A stretch of 15,745 nt of DNA. Source: Proteobacteria bacterium UBA1858 (lineage in GTDB: Bacteria > Pseudomonadota > Gammaproteobacteria > UBA4575). The stretch spans positions 2,424 through 18,168 of the forward strand of contig DDIE01000035.1 of NCBI GenBank assembly GCA_002338385.1, read 5' to 3'. Positions 1 to 8,191 of the stretch are shown piece by piece. Position numbers and translations under genes: made by a program. Position 1 is the first letter of the stretch; every line of letters begins with the position of its first letter. Under the pieces are notes generated by a model. It did not search any database and was not told the origin of the DNA. It was given only the letters and a program-made list of their open reading frames with translations.

Positions 1-166
1 GATGCCAGGCGAGCAGCACGACCCGCCCAAGCCGCAAGTGATGCCCATGCCGGCGAAGATAATGCGCCATTTGTCTGAAAAAAACAGCGCATCGACGCGT
101 AACTGCACACCTCACTGGTAGCTATTATTAGCATGGCACTCTAACGGTGAAATTATCGGGGACACG
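1..166. other. Upstream edge region, no gene assigned
   Basis: I cannot assign a gene here. The first 60 bases are clearly more GC-rich than the pilus genes that follow, and several frames are open to the window edge. One + frame ends at a TGA at 76-78 and would give an Ala/Arg-rich 25-residue tail. One - frame begins at a GTG at 108 and runs off the edge with a hydrophobic, Gly/Cys-rich stretch. Neither resembles a family I recognise, so the edge gene and its direction are undecided. Bases 109-166 should contain the fimT leader. A GGGGA sequence at 158-162 is a reasonable ribosome binding site for the ATG at 167. TATTAT at 123-128 is a possible -10 box, but no good -35 box lies upstream. Confidence 0.3.
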
Positions 167-745
167 ATGTATAGGGACCAGCTGGGCTTTTCCATTATTG
201 AGCTTGTGACAGCGCTATCTCTGGCAGCAATACTGATGGCTGTTGCCGGCCCATCCATGCACGCAATAGAACTTGAAAATCGGCTGAGTGCCTCGGCTAA
301 TCGGTTCTTTAGTAGTATCACATTAGCACGCAATAGCGCGATTTCTGCTAACGCTGAAGTGATTATATGTCAGAGTAACCCACAAGGCTCAGATTGTAAT
401 GACCATGGCACATGGCAAGACGGCTGGCTCGTATGGTCTGACTTCGATCATGACAACTTAGTTGAAAGTATCAATCAAGCTGGGCAACAGGAAATCATCC
501 TACACGAGCGGCAGTTACCCGCAGATGTCTACATTCAACTTGAGAATAATCATTACTCACAGCGGATCGTGTTTAATCCTCTGGGTGAGGCGCACAACGC
601 ACTTAGGCATGTCACTCAGGCCTTTTATTTATGCTCCGATAATTTAACTGCTCCGTCCTCCAGAAATGTTGTTTATCTCAATGGCAGTGGTCAGGCATGG
701 CAACAAAAAGATAACCATCACTCTCTCTGTAGATCTGCTGACTGA
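167..745 (+). CDS. fimT: FimT/FimU-like minor pilin (GspH family)
   Basis: This is a 192-residue minor pilin of the type IV pilus, expected in the inner membrane before assembly and in the pilus tip/priming complex afterwards. The N-terminus is a textbook type III prepilin signal: a 7-residue leader ending in Gly7, cleavage before Phe8 by PilD peptidase, Glu12 at mature position +5, then a hydrophobic helix of about 20 residues. The globular part (residues about 40-190) has the FimT/GspH layout, including an early Cys pair around CQSNPQGSDC and a later Cys near the C-terminus. It is the first gene of the minor-pilin operon. Its TGA stop overlaps the pilV ATG by one base. The name could equally be fimU, because the two pseudopilin-like families are hard to separate by eye. 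Confidence 0.88.
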   Translation: MYRDQLGFSIIELVTALSLAAILMAVAGPSMHAIELENRLSASANRFFSSITLARNSAISANAEVIICQSNPQGSDCNDHGTWQDGWLVWSDFDHDNLVESINQAGQQEIILHERQLPADVYIQLENNHYSQRIVFNPLGEAHNALRHVTQAFYLCSDNLTAPSSRNVVYLNGSGQAWQQKDNHHSLCRSAD

Positions 746-1314
746 TGACTATGATGGAGATGAAAACGCAGCTGGGATTTACCCTGATTGAAGTGCTGGT
801 GGCACTGATCCTATTTGCAATAGGTATGCTGGGACTCGCTAAATTGCAACTGGAAGCACATCAGAATTCGCGCTATTCCTCTCAGCGTACTGAGATCACT
901 ACCGCTGCAAGTAATCTAATTGAGCGTATGCGGGCGAATTTACCTGCTGTCAATGCAGACAAATATGTTTACTCATCTCAATCAGACGGTCTGCCAGCCG
1001 CAGTCACGGGCTGTGATGAGTCTAATGCCTGCGGCTCAAGCTATGAATTGGCACAACATGATCTGCGTCAATGGTTATTTGCGATCGATCAATCGATTCC
1101 AGCAATTAATACCAGCGGCAGTATCAATAATGATATTCATATTCAAGTTTGCCGTGACTCAACACCGACAGTGGCACGTCCGTCAGCACCTGGCAGTAAC
1201 ATAAATTGTGACGGTCTATTGGATCAGTGGACCATCTATATTGACTGGTTGGAACACAGTGAAGCTGAAGATAAATTCAAACCGCAACGCCAAACACTGA
1301 GTTTCATACCATGA
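745..1314 (+). CDS. pilV: Type IV pilus minor pilin PilV
   Basis: This 189-residue minor pilin belongs to the PilV (pilus modification) family. An 11-residue leader ends in Gly11, followed by FTLIEVLVAL with the conserved Glu at +5 and a hydrophobic helix containing GMLGLAKLQ, which is typical of PilV. The TTAASNLIERMRAN segment near residues 49-61 is also characteristic of the family. The soluble part contains Cys residues likely to form disulfides. The chosen start (745) overlaps the fimT stop as TGATG, which suggests translational coupling. Internal in-frame ATGs at 751, 754 and 760 would give shorter leaders and cannot be excluded. PilV is expected to work with PilW, PilX, FimT/U and PilE-like subunits under PilY1. 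Confidence 0.92.
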   Translation: MTMMEMKTQLGFTLIEVLVALILFAIGMLGLAKLQLEAHQNSRYSSQRTEITTAASNLIERMRANLPAVNADKYVYSSQSDGLPAAVTGCDESNACGSSYELAQHDLRQWLFAIDQSIPAINTSGSINNDIHIQVCRDSTPTVARPSAPGSNINCDGLLDQWTIYIDWLEHSEAEDKFKPQRQTLSFIP

Positions 1315-2432
1315 ACAGAGTCAGTCATAGTACAGCATGTCATGGCATCAGCCTGATTGAGACGCTGCTTGCGCTAGTGCTCAGTAGTATTATCTCAATT
1401 CTGGTAGTGCAATCATTCAGTCAAAGTAAATTCTTATACTTGGATGGCGAGAGTCGCGCGCGCGCGCAAGAGAACGGCCGCTATGCGATGCAGTTATTAA
1501 CCAAAGCCATTCGCTCTGCTGATTATTGGGGCTGCATACCTTCACTGGAGGCTGATACTGAGGGCAACGTGTCCTGGCCCAGTCATGCTGTGCTGAATAA
1601 TGTCCACGGCCTGGCTCAGCTTGAAGGAATTAAAGGTCGTGAGGGGGATCATACAGCGACCCCAAGTTTTCCTCATCATCCAGACACACTCACCATCAGC
1701 AGCCTGGTCAGTAACAGAACCTATCCGCTACAAGTGAGCCTAAGTGCAGGTCATAGTGACGATATCATCATTAACTTACAGCATGCCAACGATACTACGA
1801 TCAAGGCGAATGATCTGGCTATGATATCGGATTGTGTCAATGCACAAATATTTCAGATCACTAATAATGTCAATCAAAGCATTGATAACTCGACAACTCC
1901 GCATACAGCCAGGCTGGCACATGGGGTAACGCCTCATCCAGACTTTCATACGCCTTATCACAATCTTGATAGCACAATTGGATATAGCTTTAGAGCAGCA
2001 CAAAGCATGCTTTTTCACGGCCAGATTGTGAGCCAAACATTCACCATTGAACCTCACTATGATCATGACGGTAGCAGCACTACAGCAGCACTTCCCTGTC
2101 TGATGCGAGCATTGAATAACGATCCATGGCAATGCGTTGCCACCCATGTAGAAAGTTTACAACTGCACTATGGAGAGGATTTGACGGTTCCTGCTGATTT
2201 TCATGCTGATCGTTATGTAAGTGCTCAGGCGGTCGATGATTGGACTAAGGTAGTCAGTGTGAAGGTGAGTTTGTTGGTGCGATCAGACCAGGCGCGTAAC
2301 ACGCAGGCAGTGGGCTTTGATTTAGATGATATCAGAGTAGACATTGAGCAGATAGCACCCGCCAGTAATGGTCTTTTCTACAGTTACACTCCCATATCTT
2401 CAACTATCACTTTGCGTAATCGCGTGTACTGA
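1311..2432 (+). CDS. pilW: Type IV pilus minor pilin PilW
   Basis: This is a 373-residue PilW-type minor pilin, larger than the others, as is usual for PilW. The leader is 12 residues long, ending in Gly12, then ISLIETLLAL with Glu at +5 and the hydrophobic helix. The following segment ENGRYAMQLLTKAIRSADY with WGC shortly after is a PilW hallmark. The C-terminal part is a large globular domain. The gene starts inside the pilV stop (ATGA overlap of 4 bases) and is followed after 3 bases by pilX, so all three should be co-translated. A CG dinucleotide tract lies inside codons 49-53, just before the ENGRYA motif. PilW is expected to bridge PilX/PilY1 and the other minor pilins in the priming complex. 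Confidence 0.92.
   Translation: MNRVSHSTACHGISLIETLLALVLSSIISILVVQSFSQSKFLYLDGESRARAQENGRYAMQLLTKAIRSADYWGCIPSLEADTEGNVSWPSHAVLNNVHGLAQLEGIKGREGDHTATPSFPHHPDTLTISSLVSNRTYPLQVSLSAGHSDDIIINLQHANDTTIKANDLAMISDCVNAQIFQITNNVNQSIDNSTTPHTARLAHGVTPHPDFHTPYHNLDSTIGYSFRAAQSMLFHGQIVSQTFTIEPHYDHDGSSTTAALPCLMRALNNDPWQCVATHVESLQLHYGEDLTVPADFHADRYVSAQAVDDWTKVVSVKVSLLVRSDQARNTQAVGFDLDDIRVDIEQIAPASNGLFYSYTPISSTITLRNRVY
1455..1467 (+). repeat. CG dinucleotide tract inside pilW
   Basis: Thirteen bases of strictly alternating C and G ((CG)6C) encode a Ser-Arg-Ala-Arg-Ala segment of PilW. The tract stands out from its moderate-GC surroundings. Loss or gain of one CG unit would shift the pilW frame early in the gene. 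Confidence 0.8.
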
Positions 2433-2435
2433 CTG

Positions 2436-2984
2436 ATGAGACCCGCCAAACAACAAGCAGGTATTGTTTTAGTATTTACCTTGGTAATGCTCGCTACCCT
2501 GAGTGTCATTGTACTTAACTCAATGCGCAGCTCGGTTCTGTCTGAGAAGATGTCTGGTAACTACCGTGATAGTGAGAGAGCTCATCAAGCGGCTGAGAGT
2601 GCATTACGTCAGGCAGCCCAGTTAATTGACAATATGTCAGATGGTCAGCAATTGACTAACCATAATGGCTTACTGATGCAGGGTAATGATCCCGACAGGC
2701 TGGAACCTGATTATCTCGATCAAAGCATATGGCAGAACGCCAACAACTATTCCGTCGCCAGCCCACTCGGTGACACTACCCTCAGCGCAGCGCCCAAGTT
2801 CATCATCAAGCATCTGGGAAAGCAAAAGATCTGTAATCCTAATAAACCATTCGACACTGACAGCAATGCAGAAAACACGGCTCAATGTTATCGGGAAATA
2901 TTTCGCATCACTGCTCATGGTACTGGTCAGTCAAACAACACAGTAAAAATCCTGCAGGCCTTTTACGAAAGAGAGATTTTTTAA
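2436..2984 (+). CDS. pilX: Type IV pilus minor pilin PilX
   Basis: This 182-residue protein fits the PilX family. A short basic leader ends in Gly9, followed by a hydrophobic helix (IVLVFTLVMLATLSVIVLN) without the Glu at +5, as is usual for PilX. After it come the diagnostic MRSSVLSEKMSGNYRDSERA and an HQAAESALRQA stretch (residues about 30-60). The C-terminal region has Cys residues and an ITAHGTG-type strand typical of the PilX C-terminal domain. The start lies 3 bases after the pilW stop. The TAA stop overlaps the pilY1 ATG (TAATG). PilX is thought to contact PilY1 at the pilus tip in Pseudomonas-like systems. Confidence 0.92.
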   Translation: MRPAKQQAGIVLVFTLVMLATLSVIVLNSMRSSVLSEKMSGNYRDSERAHQAAESALRQAAQLIDNMSDGQQLTNHNGLLMQGNDPDRLEPDYLDQSIWQNANNYSVASPLGDTTLSAAPKFIIKHLGKQKICNPNKPFDTDSNAENTAQCYREIFRITAHGTGQSNNTVKILQAFYEREIF

Positions 2985-5900
2985 TGGCTACTATTTTTAA
3001 GACAGCTATGGCCTGTATCTTATATATCAGCAGTCTCAATATTTGCTATTCAGCACCCGGGAACCTTGCCCATCAGCCATTATTTCTTGGCTCAACAGTG
3101 CCAGCTAATATTTTTTTTGGCATAGATGATTCAGGCAGCATGGCGTGGGAAAGCTTACTTAATAAGGGCACGTATAACCCAGGCAATGTATCTTTGCCAA
3201 CTGTATACAACCCCCCAGAAAACTATCGCTACAGCCGATCCTCAACCATAGAGGCAGCTAATCGCCGAGAGTACCGACGTCTGACTTGTCATGGGTATAA
3301 CGTGCTGGCCTATAATCCGAACGTCAGTTATACCCCCTGGAAAGGCTATGACGCTTACCAACGCCCGTACACGGATAGAACGCTCGCAACCGCTTTATAT
3401 AACCCTTACTCTTACACTTATTACCAAGATATTAGCGACCATGTGTATTTCATATGGCGTGATTTAGATAGTGATGGTGAATATGATGGACCCGGTAGCT
3501 CGGACATGCGTGCACCAAACCAGCCAGCGACCGACGAATGTGGCGATGTGTCAACTGATACCTCAGCTAACAGCTTGGCTGTCAGCAGCCTGCCAGTGAC
3601 GCTTGATCCAGATGATGCTGGCTACCCCAACTCGCAGCAAAACTATGCCAACTGGTATAGCTATTACCGCAAAAGAGAATATCTTGTTAAACGCGCTATC
3701 AGTGAACTGATCTGGAGCTCTAATCATCGTATGGGGATGGCAACCATGCAGAACAATAATGATGTGGGCCAGCCTGTTCGCGATATGACTGATGATGAGA
3801 ATAAGAAAAATCTGCTAGCTGCGGTCAGTCAAATATCATCCAAGTACAATACGCCTTTGAGATTATTACTGGCGAATACAGGTATGTATTTTGATCAGGC
3901 TGGTAGCAATTATGATCATGCCGACTTAGGTTTCACTGAGGGCAGCCCAATTCTGAGTGCAGACCAGGGAGGTCAATGCCAGCAGAACTTCTCGATATTA
4001 TTTTCAGATGGCTATTGGAATGGTCCTCTCAGCCGGGTAGGCAATCAAGATGGGAATAATAATTCACCCTGGGATGGCGGCTCTTATGCTGACCAGCACT
4101 GGCATACTCTGGCCGATGTGGCCATGCATTACTATGAAACTGATCTTGCACCCAGCCTGCCTGATGTAGTGCAGCCCATTCAAGATATAGATGAAAATCG
4201 CAGCCAGCATCTGAATACATTTGCTGTGGCATTCGGGGTAAGTGGCACATTAGATAGTAATCCGACCAGCAAAACTGCCCCCTTTAACTGGCCCGATCCT
4301 ATCTATAATTATACCCGAGAGCGGGTTGATGATATGCGCCATGCCGCCTGGAATGGACGCGGGAGCTTCCATAATGCAAGTAAGCCTGCCGAGCTGATCC
4401 AATCATTGAATAATACCTTGGCTGCTATTGAAACAAGGATTGGCACCTCAACCTCAGTCACCTTTAATTCCAATGATCTGCGCGCGAATACGCAGCTTTA
4501 TTTAACTGAATTCAATAGTGAAAACTGGACGGGCGATCTACTGGCATACAATATCAATAGTGATGGAGACATCGATAGTACCCCAGCATGGCGGGCTTCG
4601 GACTATCTTGATGGAGATGATTTTGATTACAGTCAGCGTGTCATCTTCACGCTGAATAAGGAAACAAATAAGGGTGTGCCGTTTGCATGGTACTTTATCA
4701 CCCCAGACCAAAAAAATGACCTCAAGACCAATCCCAATGGGTCTATCTCACATGATTCTAAAGGCCGAGCTCGGCTCAAATATCTGCAAGGCGACCGTCA
4801 GCATGAAGCTAAAAATAGTCACCATGACTTCAGGAGCAGAGCCTCTATTTTAGGTGATATCATTCATTCCAGCCCTACTTTTGTTGGCGCTCCGGCTCAG
4901 CAATACCCTGATCAGGCACCATTTGGCAGCGCAACACAACGCTATTCTGATTTTGTACATCGACATAAAGATAGAAACGGTATTGTTTATCTTGGCGCCA
5001 ATGATGGCATCGTGCACGGCTTTGATAGCAGTCAAAATGGCAAAGAAGTGCTTGCTTACATTCCCGCTGAGTTATTTAGCAGTGACTCGTCAGTCACCGG
5101 CTTACATTATTTGACAGACCCTGCTTATACCCACAGATACTATAACAATCACAGTTTAGCCGCCAAAGATGTCTTCATAAGTAGTGCTGCAAGTAGCGAT
5201 AGTCCTGCTTGGCGCACACTGCTTGCGGGTGGTTATGGTGCGGGTGGTCGCGGTGTTTTTGCTCTCGATGTTACTCAAGCCAGTTTTCAAGATTCGTACA
5301 CTTCCGCTAGAGAGACGGTACTTTGGGAATTCTCACATGCAGACAGTCCACACATGGGTTATTCCTACAGCACGCCCAGGATAGCGCTGCTCAATAATAA
5401 TCAATGGGCCCTACTATTCGGTAATGGCTACAACAGTGATTCTGGCAAAGCGGGTTTACTTATCCTATTTATCGAACAGGGCTTAGATGGTGACTGGTCG
5501 AGTGAAGATTTTATGTTTATTGACACAGGTCATGGCACTGCTGTCGATAAGACGGGTTTGGGCGAAATCACCACTATCGATCTGGATGGAGATTATGTGA
5601 TTGATCGTGTCTATGGTGGTGATTTGCATGGTCGCTTATGGGCATTTAACTTGAGCTCAGAGAACTCAGATGATTGGGCGGTTGGCTATCATGATGGAGC
5701 GACGGCACAACCCTTATTCACAGCACCTGATCATCAGCCGATCACTGTTAAGAGTGCCATCACACGCAGCGAAATCTCCACTGCAGATAATCAACCCAAT
5801 GTTTTAGTGATGTTTGGTAGCGGGCAAATGCTCACCATTGCCGATCCTGCTGACGACAAGCAACAATCGCTATACGGCATTTGGGATGCAGGTGTAGGCA

Positions 5901-6439
5901 ATATCAGACAAAGCCAATTAGTCCAGCAAACGCTCAAGCCGACCCCGCAGACAGAGTACCGAATCATGACCAGTCACCCAGTTAATTATGACCAGCATAA
6001 TCCTGCTGTTGGCGATATGGGATGGTACTTCGATCTGCCTGCAGCGGGTGAACGTTTACTGGTTAATCCTGAGGTGAGACTCAACCAAATATTCTTTACT
6101 ACCAGCATACCCGATGATAACGAATGTGCTAACAGTGGCGGCAACGGTTGGCTTATGGTTTTGGATACCAAGACAGGTGGAGAATCACGCCATGGCGCTA
6201 TCGATATCAATGCTGATGGTGTGATTAATAGCAATGATCGTATTCATGACGACCATGTTGCCGGAGTAGCATTCAAACAAGGCCTGCCTGCCGGGCTGGG
6301 TTTCCTCGGTGGCAGCAACAGAGTGTTTATTACTGGCACCGGCAGTGGCAGTTCTGAGCTAAAAGGCTTGAGCACAGAAACAATCACGGAAATATCCATA
6401 AAACCTAAGGGACGTTTGGCATGGCAAGAACTTTACTAA
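2984..6439 (+). CDS. pilY1: PilY1 pilus tip adhesin / assembly factor
   Basis: This 1151-residue PilY1 homologue is exported and associated with the pilus tip. The frame is open from 2885, but I place the start at 2984. That ATG overlaps the pilX stop, has GAGAG upstream, and gives a signal peptide (hydrophobic core about residues 9-20, likely cleavage near Ala24). Residues about 40-470 form a von Willebrand A-like domain with a complete MIDAS start, D48-x-S50-x-S52. The C-terminal half is the PilC/PilY1 beta-propeller (about 620-1110), including SILGDIIHSSP and VYLGANDGIVHGFD. Calcium-loop candidates of DxDxDxxxD type occur at D160-D168, N523-D531, D866-D874 and D1074-N1082. The D866 loop, followed by RVYGGDLHGRLW, matches the functional Ca site of the family. 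Its 3' end overlaps the next gene by 19 bases. Confidence 0.95.
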   Translation: MATIFKTAMACILYISSLNICYSAPGNLAHQPLFLGSTVPANIFFGIDDSGSMAWESLLNKGTYNPGNVSLPTVYNPPENYRYSRSSTIEAANRREYRRLTCHGYNVLAYNPNVSYTPWKGYDAYQRPYTDRTLATALYNPYSYTYYQDISDHVYFIWRDLDSDGEYDGPGSSDMRAPNQPATDECGDVSTDTSANSLAVSSLPVTLDPDDAGYPNSQQNYANWYSYYRKREYLVKRAISELIWSSNHRMGMATMQNNNDVGQPVRDMTDDENKKNLLAAVSQISSKYNTPLRLLLANTGMYFDQAGSNYDHADLGFTEGSPILSADQGGQCQQNFSILFSDGYWNGPLSRVGNQDGNNNSPWDGGSYADQHWHTLADVAMHYYETDLAPSLPDVVQPIQDIDENRSQHLNTFAVAFGVSGTLDSNPTSKTAPFNWPDPIYNYTRERVDDMRHAAWNGRGSFHNASKPAELIQSLNNTLAAIETRIGTSTSVTFNSNDLRANTQLYLTEFNSENWTGDLLAYNINSDGDIDSTPAWRASDYLDGDDFDYSQRVIFTLNKETNKGVPFAWYFITPDQKNDLKTNPNGSISHDSKGRARLKYLQGDRQHEAKNSHHDFRSRASILGDIIHSSPTFVGAPAQQYPDQAPFGSATQRYSDFVHRHKDRNGIVYLGANDGIVHGFDSSQNGKEVLAYIPAELFSSDSSVTGLHYLTDPAYTHRYYNNHSLAAKDVFISSAASSDSPAWRTLLAGGYGAGGRGVFALDVTQASFQDSYTSARETVLWEFSHADSPHMGYSYSTPRIALLNNNQWALLFGNGYNSDSGKAGLLILFIEQGLDGDWSSEDFMFIDTGHGTAVDKTGLGEITTIDLDGDYVIDRVYGGDLHGRLWAFNLSSENSDDWAVGYHDGATAQPLFTAPDHQPITVKSAITRSEISTADNQPNVLVMFGSGQMLTIADPADDKQQSLYGIWDAGVGNIRQSQLVQQTLKPTPQTEYRIMTSHPVNYDQHNPAVGDMGWYFDLPAAGERLLVNPEVRLNQIFFTTSIPDDNECANSGGNGWLMVLDTKTGGESRHGAIDINADGVINSNDRIHDDHVAGVAFKQGLPAGLGFLGGSNRVFITGTGSGSSELKGLSTETITEISIKPKGRLAWQELY

Positions 6440-6741
6440 TAACTTTATTCAGTCTGCAACTCGTTGCCAATGCTCTGGCAACGGACTCTCCAGAGGATTT
6501 TAGCTGGGCTGGCGTGGTGCAACATATCGATCAGGACATGCTGGTGATCAGTGACAGAAGTTATGCGCTCAACCAGGTGGTTAATATCACACTACTTAAT
6601 CACCAGCAGGCCAGCCTGAAAAATATTAGACGAGATATGCTTTTCGGTATTACTAGCGACTCAAATAGCCAAACCATTTCTCTATGGCAGCTATCTAAGG
6701 ACGATATCCCGGCCCACTTTATGCTTAATAATGGAGAATAA
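6421..6741 (+). CDS. Small secreted PilY2-like protein
   Basis: This gene encodes 106 residues with a clear signal peptide (MARTLLITLFSLQLVANALA, likely cleavage after Ala20). The mature part is about 86 residues, rich in beta-strand-type sequence (WAGVVQHIDQDMLVISD, then a hydrophobic-polar alternation). It lies between pilY1 and pilE, exactly where pilY2 sits in Pseudomonas, and has a similar size. The identification rests on position, size and export signal, not on a motif I can name. The start at 6421 lies 19 bases inside pilY1 and is supported by AGGGA 8 bases upstream. The stop is 4 bases before the pilE start. A periplasmic accessory role in PilY1 or minor-pilin function is an inference. 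Confidence 0.7.
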   Translation: MARTLLITLFSLQLVANALATDSPEDFSWAGVVQHIDQDMLVISDRSYALNQVVNITLLNHQQASLKNIRRDMLFGITSDSNSQTISLWQLSKDDIPAHFMLNNGE

Positions 6742-6745
6742 TACG

Positions 6746-7165
6746 ATGCTGCCGAGAGATAAGCTTGCAGGTTTTACCTTAATAGAATTGATGCTAGTGA
6801 TATTAATCATTGCAATACTCGCAGCTATTGGCTATCCAAATTATCAAGAACAAGTTCTGAAAGGACATCGTGCAGAGGCTAAAAATGCCATCATGTTATT
6901 GAGCGCGAAGCAACAACGCTATTATTCTGATTATGGTTATTATGCTGGCATGGAGCAGCTCACAGATGCGCATGACATGTCCAAGGATGCGCAGCACTAT
7001 ATACTGACAATAAGTTGCACTCCGGATTGCACTGCCAGCGCACGCCCGCAGCAGTATTTAATTACCGCTACACCCACAGGCACTGATCTACGCTGTGGTA
7101 GCTATTTATACAATCAGGCCGGCGTGCTAGCGAGTAACGGCACTGCGGACAATAAGTATTGCTAG
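6746..7165 (+). CDS. pilE: PilE-like minor pilin
   Basis: This is a 139-residue pilin of the PilE family. The leader MLPRDKLAG is cleaved before Phe10, followed by FTLIELMLVILIIAILAAI with Glu at +5 and then GYPNYQEQVLKGHRAEAKN, the common PilE pattern. Four Cys residues follow in the C-terminal half (CTPDC, RCG, terminal C), giving likely disulfides including the closing D-loop. I chose the ATG at 6746 over the in-frame ATG at 6731 because a GGAG lies 9 bases upstream and the resulting leader has normal length. It is the last gene of the pilus operon and ends 18 bases from the convergent srkA stop. I see no hairpin terminator between them. It is more likely a minor pilin than the major subunit, given its operon. 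Confidence 0.9.
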   Translation: MLPRDKLAGFTLIELMLVILIIAILAAIGYPNYQEQVLKGHRAEAKNAIMLLSAKQQRYYSDYGYYAGMEQLTDAHDMSKDAQHYILTISCTPDCTASARPQQYLITATPTGTDLRCGSYLYNQAGVLASNGTADNKYC

Positions 7166-7183
7166 TCATTACGTCGTACTTAA

Positions 7184-8191
7184 CTATGCGTTGAAAGTAT
7201 CTATGCTCAGCGCTGGCTCAGATAATGCAAACAACTGCTCCCGCAGGCTGAGGATATGTTCCTCCCAATAGCGCACAGTGTTGAACCAAGGGAAACCCAT
7301 TGGAAAAGCTGGGTCGTCCCAACGCCGTGCTAACCATGCTGAAAAATATAGCATCCGCAGAGTTCTCAGAATTTCTATCAGTTGTAATTCATCAACATCA
7401 AACTCAGCAAATTCATTATAGCCCTCAAGTATTTCGAGTAACTGCTGTTGTTGTTCGTGTTTCGCCCCAGATAACAGCATCCAAATATCTTGCACTGCGG
7501 GTGCCATTCTGGCGTCATCAAAGTCGATAAAATTAGGTATATCATCCCGCCACAGGATATTTCCTATATGGCAGTCACCGTGTACTCGGATCATATTCAA
7601 CGGGCCAAAGGCCTCTAGTTGTTGATCAATCGTGCTCAATAGATCATGGGTGAGTGTTTCATAGGCGGTCCGTAAATCTTTAGGCATAAAGTTTTCTAAG
7701 ACAAAATGAACACTGGCATGACCGAACGTTTGACTGTCTATTGCTGGACGATGGCTAAAACTATGGCTGCGACCGATGCTGTGCATACGGCCCATAAAAC
7801 GACCTAGGATGAGCAGATTATGAAGATTATCCAACTCTGGGGCACGCCCACCCTTGCGTATATAGACAGAAAAACGAAAATCTCTGTAATGAATCAGACT
7901 CTCATGGTGGTTGTTTTTCAGGGCAGGAATAACTGGCAGTTCAGCCTCACTTAATTGTTGGGCAAATTGATGCTCTTCTATGATCTGCGCATCAGACCAA
8001 CGCTGTGGACGATAAAATTTTGCTATTAATGGCGCGCTATCCTCGATTCCGATTTGATAGACTCTATTCTCATAGCTGTTGAGTGCAGTGACCCGACCAT
8101 CTGTTTGATAACCTGCACTCTCTACCGCATCGAGTATAAAGCTCGGATCCAGCCGGGCAAACGGATGCTGGCCTGTATTTGCATCATTCAT
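7184..8191 (-). CDS. srkA: SrkA/RdoA (YihE) stress-response Ser/Thr kinase
   Basis: This 335-residue protein closely resembles E. coli SrkA (328 residues), a cytoplasmic aminoglycoside-phosphotransferase-fold protein kinase linked to envelope and oxidative stress survival. Shared segments include LNSYENRVYQ, the Lys-bearing KFYRPQRW, EEHQFAQQL, HGDCHIGNILWRD with catalytic Asp206, FIDFDDAR with metal-binding Asp223, and AWLARRWDDPAFP near the C-terminus. The frame is open to 8284, but homology begins just after the ATG at 8191, so I use that start. It overlaps the stop of the mfnE-like gene by 8 bases. It is the last gene of the cofactor operon and converges on pilE. Its presence in a C1-cofactor operon is unexpected and gives no direct hint of substrate. 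Confidence 0.93.
   Translation of the reverse strand: MNDANTGQHPFARLDPSFILDAVESAGYQTDGRVTALNSYENRVYQIGIEDSAPLIAKFYRPQRWSDAQIIEEHQFAQQLSEAELPVIPALKNNHHESLIHYRDFRFSVYIRKGGRAPELDNLHNLLILGRFMGRMHSIGRSHSFSHRPAIDSQTFGHASVHFVLENFMPKDLRTAYETLTHDLLSTIDQQLEAFGPLNMIRVHGDCHIGNILWRDDIPNFIDFDDARMAPAVQDIWMLLSGAKHEQQQQLLEILEGYNEFAEFDVDELQLIEILRTLRMLYFSAWLARRWDDPAFPMGFPWFNTVRYWEEHILSLREQLFALSEPALSIDTFNA

Noticed and set aside
131..150. Sigma-54 promoter before fimT (TGGCAC present)
   Set aside because: The matching -12 element (TTGC type) is absent at the required distance.
1776..2147. Antisense reading frame of 123 residues within pilW
   Set aside because: It lies wholly opposite a clear pilin gene, resembles no family, and has no ribosome binding site; the same holds for the other shadow frames in the window.
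2885..2983. Upstream in-frame ATG that would extend PilY1 by 33 residues
   Set aside because: It lies inside pilX, would bury the signal peptide, and the ATG at 2984 has a ribosome binding site and overlaps the pilX stop.
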